A stretch of DNA of 64,000 nt from Candidatus Edwardsbacteria bacterium (GTDB lineage: Bacteria; Edwardsbacteria; AC1; EtOH8). Made by a program: the position numbers and the translations under genes. The stretch is taken from the NCBI GenBank assembly GCA_031082425.1, contig JAVHLB010000002.1:62001-126000 (forward strand), in the 5' to 3' direction. Within the stretch, counting starts at the first letter, position 1. Each line of letters begins with the position of its first letter. Below the pieces are notes generated by a model. The model searched no databases, was not told the origin of the DNA, and saw nothing but the letters and a program-made list of their open reading frames with translations. This document shows positions 1 to 6,851 of the stretch, piece by piece.

Positions 1-1916
1 GCCGACTTGTGCATGTCTTCGCCCTTCTCATCCTTGACCTGGGCGTGGCCCAGCAGACATTGGAAGGGCGCCCTTCCCTCCAGCACGGTGCTCATGGTCA
101 GGATGGCATAGAACCAGTTGCGGAACTGGCCCTGCAGGCTCTCGGTGATGAACTCGGCCGGGAACCACTGCTGCCAGTACTCCCGGTTGGCGGGATAGGC
201 CTGGGAGGGGTCGTAACGGTATTTCCCGGACCTTTCCTTGCCGGGGGTGTAGCATTTCTCCGGCGGCATCACCGTGGAGAACATCACGATCCCGGCGTCC
301 AGCCAGGGATTGCCCACATCGTGGATGCGCGCGGCGTCCTGGCCGCACTTGGAGCATTTCACCCTGACCTGGTCCACCCAGGGCCGGTGCGGGGTGTGGC
401 CGTCGAATTTGTCCCAGCCGGAGACGGCCCGGATCTTCAGGTCCTGGTAACCGCCGGCTACTTCAAAATTGCCGCAGGCGCACTGGAAGATGGGCAGGGC
501 CAGCCCCCAGTAGCGTTTTTTGGAGATGCACCAGTCTCCCATGTTCTTCAGCCAGTCCAGCTCCCGGTCCAGCCCGTAGTCCGGGATCCAGCGGGCCTGG
601 CTGACCGAATCCATGATCCGGTAGCGCAGGCTTTTGTTTTTCTCCTCGGCGGTGACCTGGCCGTAGGGCTTGTCGTAGACCGGACCCATGCTGATGAACC
701 ACTCGTCCACCAGCCGGAACACCAGTTCCGAGTGGCAGCGCCAGCATTCGGGATAGCGGTGGGTTATCTTCTGGGCGTAGTACAGCACCCCCCGTTTCTT
801 CAGGTCCTCGACGATGGCCTCGGCCGCTTGGCTTACGTTCTGGCCGGTCAGCCAGTCGAAGCCTGGGAGGTAGACCCCGGCCTCGTCCAGCGGGGCCACT
901 ACTTTCAGGTCCTCGATCTTGGAGAGGGCAAAGTCCTCCTTGCCGCAGCCCGGGGCGATGTGCACCATTCCGGTGCCGTCCTCTTCGGTCACTTCCTTCC
1001 AGGCCACGGTGCGGTGCTGGATGCCCTTCTGGGCCGGCAGGTGATCGAACGGCCCTTCATATTTAAGGCCCACCAGTTCCCGGCCGGGCAATTCGCCCAG
1101 GATCTGGTAATCGTTTTTCAGGACCTCCTTGCGGCCCTTGGCCAGGTAATAGACATTTCCCTCCTGGCGCACCTTGAGATAGGTGAAGTCGGGATGCACC
1201 GCCACCGCGGTGTTGGAGGTCAATGTCCAGGGGGTGGTGGTCCAGACCAGCAGATATTCCCTGTCGCGGCCCAGGATGGGCAGGCGGACGTAGACGCTCT
1301 TGTGGGTCATCTCCTGGTAGCCCTCGGTGGCGATCTCCATGTCCGAGAGGGCGATGCCGCAGCGGGTGCACCAGGGCATGACGTCGGTGCCCCGGTAGAT
1401 CCAGCCCTGGTCGTGGCATTTTTTCAGGAAATGCCAGATGGCGTAGTTGTTGTCCGGGGCCATGGTGAAATAGGAGTTGTCCCAGTCCATCCAGTAGCCC
1501 AGCCGCCGGGACTGCTCGGTCTGTACCTGGGAGAACTTGTCCACCCGCTCCTTGCATTTCTCCACGAATTTATCTATGCCGTAGGTTTCGATGTCCTTTT
1601 TGGACTTGAAGCCCAGCTCCTTCTCCACCTCCACCTCCACCCACAGACCCTGGCAGTCGAAGCCGTTCTGGTAGCGGGCGTCGTAGCCCTGCATGGCCTT
1701 GTAACGGTGGTACAGGTCCTTGTAGGTGCGGCCCCAGGCGTGATGCACCCCCATGGGATTATTGGCGGTGATCGGTCCGTCCACGAAACGGAATTTTTGA
1801 GCCGCCCCGCGGTTCCTGGCCGCCAGTTTTTCGAAGGTCTGGCTGTCTTCCCAGAACTTTTGTATCCGTTTTTCCAGTTCGGGAAAGTCCAGATTTTGAG
1901 GAACGCTTTGGTACAT
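1..1916 (-). CDS. ileS: Isoleucyl-tRNA synthetase, N-terminal 638 residues (cut by window edge)
   Basis: Charges tRNA-Ile with isoleucine in the cytoplasm. Translating the minus strand from ATG at 1916 gives one uninterrupted frame to the window edge. It has the class I signature in the variant form PMGVHHAWGR (residues about 54-63, the HIGH equivalent), then a CP1 editing domain with WTTTPWTL, and cysteine pairs typical of IleRS (PWCTRCG, PECWRCH). The last codons read GEDMHKS, the KMSKS loop in its MHKS variant, so about 400 C-terminal residues (anticodon-binding part) lie outside. A long open frame on the opposite strand here is a GC-driven shadow. It is the last visible gene of the minus-strand yggS-to-ileS run, 49 bp after the CsgG-like gene. 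The family call is firm; assignment to the IleRS subgroup with an HHAWG/MHKS signature is from memory. Confidence 0.95.
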   Translation of the reverse strand, partial: MYQSVPQNLDFPELEKRIQKFWEDSQTFEKLAARNRGAAQKFRFVDGPITANNPMGVHHAWGRTYKDLYHRYKAMQGYDARYQNGFDCQGLWVEVEVEKELGFKSKKDIETYGIDKFVEKCKERVDKFSQVQTEQSRRLGYWMDWDNSYFTMAPDNNYAIWHFLKKCHDQGWIYRGTDVMPWCTRCGIALSDMEIATEGYQEMTHKSVYVRLPILGRDREYLLVWTTTPWTLTSNTAVAVHPDFTYLKVRQEGNVYYLAKGRKEVLKNDYQILGELPGRELVGLKYEGPFDHLPAQKGIQHRTVAWKEVTEEDGTGMVHIAPGCGKEDFALSKIEDLKVVAPLDEAGVYLPGFDWLTGQNVSQAAEAIVEDLKKRGVLYYAQKITHRYPECWRCHSELVFRLVDEWFISMGPVYDKPYGQVTAEEKNKSLRYRIMDSVSQARWIPDYGLDRELDWLKNMGDWCISKKRYWGLALPIFQCACGNFEVAGGYQDLKIRAVSGWDKFDGHTPHRPWVDQVRVKCSKCGQDAARIHDVGNPWLDAGIVMFSTVMPPEKCYTPGKERSGKYRYDPSQAYPANREYWQQWFPAEFITESLQGQFRNWFYAILTMSTVLEGRAPFQCLLGHAQVKDEKGEDMHKS

Positions 1917-1965
1917 TGTCAGCCTTGTTGAGTGATACTGAGGGTTATATATGTGTCATCTGAAT

Positions 1966-2844
1966 TTAGAATTCTTTGCTTAACGCCAACGCCGGGCGTT
2001 TATCGAAAGGCGTGACCTGAAAGCTCAGGCCCAGTTTTTTACGAAGGTTGGCATTATAACTGCTTACGCTTTTCACCGCCACCACGCAGTCGGTCACCCT
2101 GACGCCCAAATGGATAAACCCCCAAGTCTTTTTCGATTCGTCCTGTTTCTCAACCCATAAACTTTGGGTCATCAGCCCGGCCGTCAGGAAAAGCACCCCC
2201 GCTTTGTAATTTTTGGCGTAAAAGTTGCCGCAACCTGGGATCACCGACCAAAAGATAGCCCAACCCTTCGATTTGGATTTGTCCTCGTACTGTGCCTCCA
2301 TGAAGCCCCGCATCATGGTCTCGGTCTGCTGGTTCATCTGCTGCTGGACCGGGACCTTCTCCTGGGGCTTGAGTATCCCGGCCAGTTCCTCGGCCGATTC
2401 CCGCATGCCGGCGGTCAGCAGGAAATCCAGCTGACCCTGATAATCCCTGGTGGCTGTTTTTTCCACCTTGCCGGTCTTGAGATCTATCAGCCGGACCTGG
2501 GCCGAGTAGATGTTGCCCACCTTGCCGGCCGAACCGCCGACCATCTTCTGCACCGGCAGCAGCCTTCCGGCCTCCACCAGGCAGGCGGTCTCGTCGCAGG
2601 CCCCGGTCTGCTGGAAACCCTGCTCCTTGAGGATCTCATCCATCTTGTCCCGCTCCAGCACGTCGAAGCTGTCGGTCCTCTGCAGTTCGATGGTCAGGCG
2701 CTCGGTCAGGAATTTGGATTCGGTCTCGGAGATGTCCGAACCGCGCAGCGGCATCACCGCCACCGCGGTTTTTTGGGCAGCCTGAGCCAGGGCGATCGAC
2801 GCCGTCATGATCAAAACCATTGCCGACATCAGAGTTTTTTTCAT
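1966..2844 (-). CDS. Secreted CsgG-like protein with DUF5683-like C-terminal domain
   Basis: Function unknown. Residues 1-20 are a signal peptide ending AQA. Residues about 24-170 resemble the CsgG/LpoB-like fold: an initial strand (VAVMPLRG), a helix with RDKMDEILKEQGF, a cysteine-bearing GACDETACLVEAG segment, then KMVGGSAGKVGNIYSAQVRL. Residues about 190-285 carry a short hydrophobic domain (SVIPGCGNFYAKNYKAG) of the DUF5683 kind found in small envelope proteins. A clear paralogue lies at 60848-62107, with the same CsgG-like part but a LamG domain instead. It sits between pfkB (107 bp upstream) and ileS. A role in the envelope is likely from the signal peptide; polymer export or a lipoprotein-activator role is only analogy to CsgG and LpoB. 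Confidence 0.75.
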   Translation of the reverse strand: MKKTLMSAMVLIMTASIALAQAAQKTAVAVMPLRGSDISETESKFLTERLTIELQRTDSFDVLERDKMDEILKEQGFQQTGACDETACLVEAGRLLPVQKMVGGSAGKVGNIYSAQVRLIDLKTGKVEKTATRDYQGQLDFLLTAGMRESAEELAGILKPQEKVPVQQQMNQQTETMMRGFMEAQYEDKSKSKGWAIFWSVIPGCGNFYAKNYKAGVLFLTAGLMTQSLWVEKQDESKKTWGFIHLGVRVTDCVVAVKSVSSYNANLRKKLGLSFQVTPFDKRPALALSKEF

Positions 2845-2951
2845 TACCCTTCTCCCAGTTTCAATTAAAGGTCAATGTTTATCACCTGCCTAAAAAGATG
2901 TTGCCAAAAAATCAGTGGGTATCTGTCCAATCCGGGTTGATCCGCGTTCCA

Positions 2952-3866
2952 TTACACCTCGGTCTCCTCAAAATGCGACAGCTTCTTGAATTCCTTGAAG
3001 CGTTTTTCGATCTCCTCCCGGGTCAATGTCTTCAGCCGTTCCAGGGAGAAGCTCTCCACATTGAAGGAGGCCATCACGCTGCCGTAGATCATGGCCCGGC
3101 GTAGGTTTCGGTCATTTATCTCACCCTTGGATGACAGATATCCCATGAAACCGCCGGCGAAGGAATCGCCCGCGCCGGTGGGATCATACACATCCTCCAG
3201 GGGATAGGCCGGCACGGTGAAGGCCGTATCATCTGTCAGCAGCATGGCCCCGTGCTCGCCTTTTTTTATCACCAGGATCTTGGGGCCCATGGCTCTGATG
3301 GCCTTGGCCGCCTTTATCAGGTTGGGCACCCCGGCCAGCTGCCGGGCCTCGGCGTCGTTGATGAACATGATATCCACCTTTTTGATGGTCTTCAACAGTT
3401 CGTCCTTCTTGCCGCTGATCCAGAAATTCATGGTGTCGCAGCCGATGGCTTTCGGTCCCTTGACCTTGGAGATGACGTCCTGTTGCAGCACCGGGTCGAT
3501 ATTGGCCAGAAAGAGAAATTCGGTATTTTCGTGCTCCGGTTTCAGCTTGGGCCGGAATCCCTCGAAGACGTTGAGGTCGGTGGCATGGGTCTTGGCCTCG
3601 TTCATATCGTATTGGTAGGAACCCGTCCAGCGGAAGGTCTTGCCCGGCACCACTTCCAGCCCGGAGAGATCGACCCCCCGCTGGGCCAGAAACTCGATAT
3701 TATCTTTTGGGAAATCCTCCCCCACCACCCCCACCAAGCTGACCTGGGTGAAAAAACTGGCGGCCGAGGAAAAATACAGGGCACTTCCCCCCAGGGCCTC
3801 CTTGGTCTCCCCAAAGGGCGTTTTGACCGAATCCAATGCGATGGAGCCGACCACTAACATGGGCAT
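2952..3866 (-). CDS. PfkB-family sugar/nucleoside kinase
   Basis: A ribokinase-fold kinase that phosphorylates a sugar or nucleoside with ATP. The PfkB signature DPTGAGDSFAGGF starts near residue 228, with the catalytic base Asp at about 234, and the N-terminal glycine-rich segment (GGSALYFSSAASFF) matches the substrate lid region. At 304 residues it has normal family length. It directly follows purine nucleoside phosphorylase (68 bp gap), so adenosine or ribose-type substrates in nucleoside salvage are the natural guess; the sequence alone does not separate adenosine kinase, ribokinase or other PfkB members. The start at 3866 is preceded by AAAGG about 10 bases upstream; Met3 is an alternative start. 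Confidence 0.85.
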   Translation of the reverse strand: MPMLVVGSIALDSVKTPFGETKEALGGSALYFSSAASFFTQVSLVGVVGEDFPKDNIEFLAQRGVDLSGLEVVPGKTFRWTGSYQYDMNEAKTHATDLNVFEGFRPKLKPEHENTEFLFLANIDPVLQQDVISKVKGPKAIGCDTMNFWISGKKDELLKTIKKVDIMFINDAEARQLAGVPNLIKAAKAIRAMGPKILVIKKGEHGAMLLTDDTAFTVPAYPLEDVYDPTGAGDSFAGGFMGYLSSKGEINDRNLRRAMIYGSVMASFNVESFSLERLKTLTREEIEKRFKEFKKLSHFEETEV

Positions 3867-3934
3867 AAATGTCTACCTTTGTTCAAAAGTTCAAATCGTT
3901 GAGGACGTTTGATCGTTTCAACCCTGTTTAATTT

Positions 3935-4762
3935 TTATACCTTTATCTTGGCTATCACGCTCTTGACCAGCTGTACGAACTTTTTCTCGGCCTGGCCGGC
4001 CACCGCTATGACCTCCTCCAGGCTGACCGATCTCATGGCCTCGGGAAAGCCCATGTCGGTGATGATGGAAAAGCCCATCACCTTCATTCCCGAATGGCGG
4101 GCCACTATCACCTCCGGCACCGTGGACATGCCCACCACATCGGCCCCCAGCAGGCGGACCATCCGGTATTCGGCCCCGGTCTCCAGGGTGGGACCGGTCA
4201 GCGCCAGGTAGACGCCTTTCTGCAGTTTGATCTTCTCCTCCAGGGCGGTTTGCTCGGCCAGCTTCTGCAGATCCATATCGTAGAGGTTGTACATGTCGGG
4301 GAATCTGGGGCCCAGCTGGTTGAAATTTTGGCCGATCAGGGGATGGTCCCCCATCAGGTTGATATGGTCCGAGATCAGCATGATATCGCCGGCCCGGTGG
4401 GCCGGATTGACCCCGCCGCAGGCATTGGAGACAATCATGATCTCCACCCCCAGCGCCTTCATCACCCGCACCGGGAAGGTCACCTGCTGCATGTTGTAGC
4501 CCTCATAGTAATGGAAGCGGCCCTGCATGGCCATCACCGGTTTTCCCGAGAGATGCCCGAATATCAGCTTGCCGGCGTGGCTCTCCACGGTGGACACCGG
4601 AAAATGGGGGATCTCCTGGTAGGGGATGGCATCCTGGATGTCTATCTCCTTGACCAGCCCGCCCAGGCCGGTGCCCAATATGATGCCGATCCTGGGGCTG
4701 ACCCTGGTTTTGCCCTTTATATGATCGGCCGCCTGGTCTATCATTTTGATCATGCCGCTCAT
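3935..4762 (-). CDS. punA: Purine nucleoside phosphorylase
   Basis: Cleaves inosine/guanosine-type nucleosides with phosphate to free base and ribose 1-phosphate (purine salvage, cytoplasm). It has the trimeric PNP-type signatures: the GIILGTGLGGL phosphate-binding loop near residue 26, HFPVSTVESHAGKL, GRFHYYEGY, and the VSNACGGVNP segment. The 275-residue length is typical. Its ATG overlaps the divIVA stop (ATGA at 4759-4762), which fixes the start and indicates translational coupling. With the adjacent PfkB kinase it forms a small purine-salvage pair inserted in a cell-division gene cluster. Confidence 0.95.
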   Translation of the reverse strand: MSGMIKMIDQAADHIKGKTRVSPRIGIILGTGLGGLVKEIDIQDAIPYQEIPHFPVSTVESHAGKLIFGHLSGKPVMAMQGRFHYYEGYNMQQVTFPVRVMKALGVEIMIVSNACGGVNPAHRAGDIMLISDHINLMGDHPLIGQNFNQLGPRFPDMYNLYDMDLQKLAEQTALEEKIKLQKGVYLALTGPTLETGAEYRMVRLLGADVVGMSTVPEVIVARHSGMKVMGFSIITDMGFPEAMRSVSLEEVIAVAGQAEKKFVQLVKSVIAKIKV

Positions 4763-5490
4763 TTCGCTTCCTCTCTGTCGCTGTGGTCGATCTCTCCTTC
4801 GGGCTCCGGCCCGTCGTTGATCAGCGGCGGCAAGTCGTCCTTCTCGGACTCGGCCGCCGGAATTTCATCGGTCTCGCGGATCTTGGCGGTGCTCATCAGG
4901 GTGCTCAGCATCTTCTTCATATCGGCCAAGCTGGGCTCATCTTGGGAGATCTCCGGCTTGGGCTGCTCCGGCGGCTGGCTCCCGGCCCGATCTTCCTTCT
5001 TCATGGCCGAGAATATATTGGTCTGGATCCTGATGCCCGAATCCATCTCCTGGGTCTGCAGCATTTCCAGATGCGAATCCACCAGACTGCGCAGCTTGGC
5101 CAGGTAGCTGCTGCGGACGTTCTTAAGGTCGGCTATCTGGCGCTGCAAATCCATCAGCCGGGCCCGGGCTTCGCCGATGATCTGGTCGGCCTTGAACTGG
5201 GCCTCCTTGATGAACAGCTCGCCCCGCCGTTCGGCGTTGTCCCGCAGTTCGTCCGAGGTCTTCTGGGCCGACATCAGGGTGTCCTGCAGGGTCTTCTCCA
5301 TCCGGCGGTAATCGTCAATCTTGCCGTCCAGCCCCTGCATCCTCTCGGCCAGGCTGGTGTTCTCCCGGATCAGCTCTTCGAACTCTCCGGCCACCATCTC
5401 CAGGAAGGCCTGGACCTCGGCCGGGTCCAGCCCGCCCATGGGCTTCTTCTTGAAGGTCTGTTTTCTTATATCCAAGGGGGTCAGTTTCAT
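4759..5490 (-). CDS. divIVA: DivIVA-domain coiled-coil protein
   Basis: DivIVA proteins bind curved membranes and organise division or polar sites. Residues 1-30 match the DivIVA N-terminal motif (MKLTPLDIRKQTFKKKPMGG, then LDPAEVQAFLE). Residues about 30-150 form a long coiled coil, and the rest is an acidic, proline-rich, probably disordered tail ending in EREEAK. A strong Shine-Dalgarno AAGGAGGA lies about 6 bases before the ATG. It follows yggT (18 bp gap) and overlaps punA by 4 bp. The yggS-yggT-divIVA order is the familiar division cluster of many bacteria. The coding sequence contains no transmembrane segment. Confidence 0.85.
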   Translation of the reverse strand: MKLTPLDIRKQTFKKKPMGGLDPAEVQAFLEMVAGEFEELIRENTSLAERMQGLDGKIDDYRRMEKTLQDTLMSAQKTSDELRDNAERRGELFIKEAQFKADQIIGEARARLMDLQRQIADLKNVRSSYLAKLRSLVDSHLEMLQTQEMDSGIRIQTNIFSAMKKEDRAGSQPPEQPKPEISQDEPSLADMKKMLSTLMSTAKIRETDEIPAAESEKDDLPPLINDGPEPEGEIDHSDREEAK

Positions 5491-5508
5491 GGCGACTCCT
5501 CCTTAATT

Positions 5509-5814
5509 TCAATAGATTTTTAAACGATAACCGTATTCGATCAGGCTGGCCACCAGAAAATTCCTGACGAAGAATATGGCCAGTATGGCCAGCATCGGAG
5601 AGAGGTCCAGCCCGATGCTCCCCAGCGGGACCACCCTCCTGATGGGCCTTAATACCGGATCGGTCAGCCTGGCCAGCAGCCGGACGATGGGATTGAAGGG
5701 ATCGGGGTTGACCCAGGAGATCAGCGCCCGGATTATGATCACCCACATGTAAACATCCAAGGCCAGGGCCAGCGCTTTTCCCAGTGCGATTATGAAGTTT
5801 GCCAAAAGGATCAT
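5509..5814 (-). CDS. yggT: YggT-family membrane protein
   Basis: Small integral membrane protein of 101 residues with two hydrophobic segments (about 5-30 and 67-92) separated by the family motif WVNPDPFNPIVRLLARLTDPVLRPIRR. YggT/YlmG proteins are linked genetically to cell division and osmotic or chromosome functions, but no biochemical activity is established. It lies between yggS (130 bp upstream) and divIVA (18 bp downstream), as in many genomes. The spacer before it, 5815-5944, holds a formula-like repeat (5863-5888) and a copy of a dispersed 18-mer (5923-5940). Confidence 0.88.
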   Translation of the reverse strand: MILLANFIIALGKALALALDVYMWVIIIRALISWVNPDPFNPIVRLLARLTDPVLRPIRRVVPLGSIGLDLSPMLAILAIFFVRNFLVASLIEYGYRLKIY

Positions 5815-5862
5815 TTATCCGTCGTTATTAATAAAGATTAACCGTGATTGCCTGATTTTTTT

Positions 5863-5888
5863 GCCGCAAAGACGCCAAGAACGCAAAG
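5863..5888. repeat. CGCAAAG formula repeat, single arm
   Basis: GCCGCAAAGACGCCAAGAAC... in the yggS-yggT spacer; related to 33658-33683 and 42334-42359. Confidence 0.5.
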
Positions 5889-5922
5889 ATAATTTTATCT
5901 GGATGTAAATGTTTCGCCTGTC

Positions 5923-5940
5923 TTCGTGTGTTTCGTGGGC
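5923..5940 (+). repeat. Dispersed 18-mer, copy 1
   Basis: TTCGTGTGTTTCGTGGGC, identical to the reverse complement of 30476-30493; 28091-28107 is a near copy. Confidence 0.7.
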
Positions 5941-5944
5941 AAAT

Positions 5945-6631
5945 TCACCGGCTACCGAAGATGGCGCTGCCCACCCGGATCATGGTGGACCCCTCCTCGA
6001 TGGCCATCGGGTAATCTCCCGACATCCCCATGGACAGGTGCTTCATTTCGATGTTGGGTATGGCTTGAAGCCTGATCTCATCGAATATGTTTTTCAGCAT
6101 TCTGAAAGATCCCCGGACCCTGGCGGTGTCATCCGTCAGCGGCCCCACTGTCATCAACCCCAGTACCTTTATCCCCTTTATATCCTTTAGGTCCCTTATG
6201 GCATTTATAACCTCTTTAGGATCAAATCCAAACTTCTGCGGCTCCCCGGAGGTGTTGACCTCCAGCAGAACCTCCTGATTTTTGCCCATCTGCCGGGCCC
6301 TCCGCCCCACCTCCCGGGCCAGAGCGACCGAATCTACGGAGTGGATCAGGGAAAAGATCTCCACCGCCTTTTTGGCCTTGTTGGATTGCAGGTGTCCTAT
6401 CAGGTGCCACTCTACCCTGGTGCCTATCTGGGAGTATTTATCCAGAGCCTCCTGCACCCGGTTCTCCCCGATGATGTCCACCCCGGCGGCTATGGCCAGT
6501 TCGATAACCTCGGCCGGAAAGGTCTTGGTGACCGCCACTAGGGTGATATCCTCCGGTCGCCGCCCGGCACTCCGACAAGCATCGTCGATGCTTTTGCCAA
6601 GCCGCTTTAGATTATCCCCTACTTGTTGCAT
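5945..6631 (-). CDS. yggS: YggS-family pyridoxal phosphate homeostasis protein
   Basis: PLP-binding TIM-barrel protein without known catalysis that buffers free pyridoxal phosphate. Signatures: LVAVTKTFPAEVIELAIAAG with the PLP lysine (about residue 36), GENRVQEALDKY, HLIGHLQSNKAKKAV, and the C-terminal LSMGMSGDYPMAIEEGSTMIRVGSAIFG phosphate-binding run (about residues 199-227; shown in parts: SMGMSGD, GSTMIRVG). Length of 228 residues is standard. It is the first gene of the minus-strand run to ileS. The upstream TATAAT ends only 8 bp before the ATG and no Shine-Dalgarno is visible, so the mRNA could be leaderless. Confidence 0.95.
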   Translation of the reverse strand: MQQVGDNLKRLGKSIDDACRSAGRRPEDITLVAVTKTFPAEVIELAIAAGVDIIGENRVQEALDKYSQIGTRVEWHLIGHLQSNKAKKAVEIFSLIHSVDSVALAREVGRRARQMGKNQEVLLEVNTSGEPQKFGFDPKEVINAIRDLKDIKGIKVLGLMTVGPLTDDTARVRGSFRMLKNIFDEIRLQAIPNIEMKHLSMGMSGDYPMAIEEGSTMIRVGSAIFGSR

Positions 6632-6639
6632 AACATATT

Positions 6640-6669
6640 ATTATATCTCATTTAAAGCCCCATTTGCAA
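6640..6669 (-). promoter_or_regulatory. Putative sigma70 promoter of the yggS run
   Basis: On the minus strand TTGCAA (6664-6669) and TATAAT (6640-6645) are separated by 18 bp. The -10 is perfect. The predicted transcript would start almost at the yggS ATG, so either the mRNA is leaderless or another promoter is used. Confidence 0.55.
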
Positions 6670-6713
6670 TACAAAAATGCCCTCCATCAACATTGCTGGG
6701 CATTGTTTTCTGC

Positions 6714-6742
6714 TTGACTATCCTTTATTTTAGGTTTAGAAT
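6714..6742 (+). promoter_or_regulatory. Putative sigma70 promoter of the penicillin-binding protein gene
   Basis: TTGACT (6714-6719), a 17 bp spacer and TAGAAT (6737-6742) face the penicillin-binding protein gene, giving a 5' leader of about 100 nt. An imperfect hairpin (AATGCCC 6676-6682 with GGGCATT 6698-6704) lies just upstream between the two divergent promoters. Confidence 0.6.
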
Positions 6743-6851
6743 TATCCTGATCAGTGGGGCTTCCGACGCCATCGTCTTTTTCTGAATGGACTGCCGGCAC
6801 GAAACCCCGTCATAATCGTTATCTTTTCAACCTTTTACGGAAAAATCGATC

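Noticed and set aside
9..1931. 640-residue open frame on the plus strand
   Set aside because: It lies opposite ileS, has no family resemblance and results from GC-rich codon structure; the minus strand encodes clear IleRS motifs.
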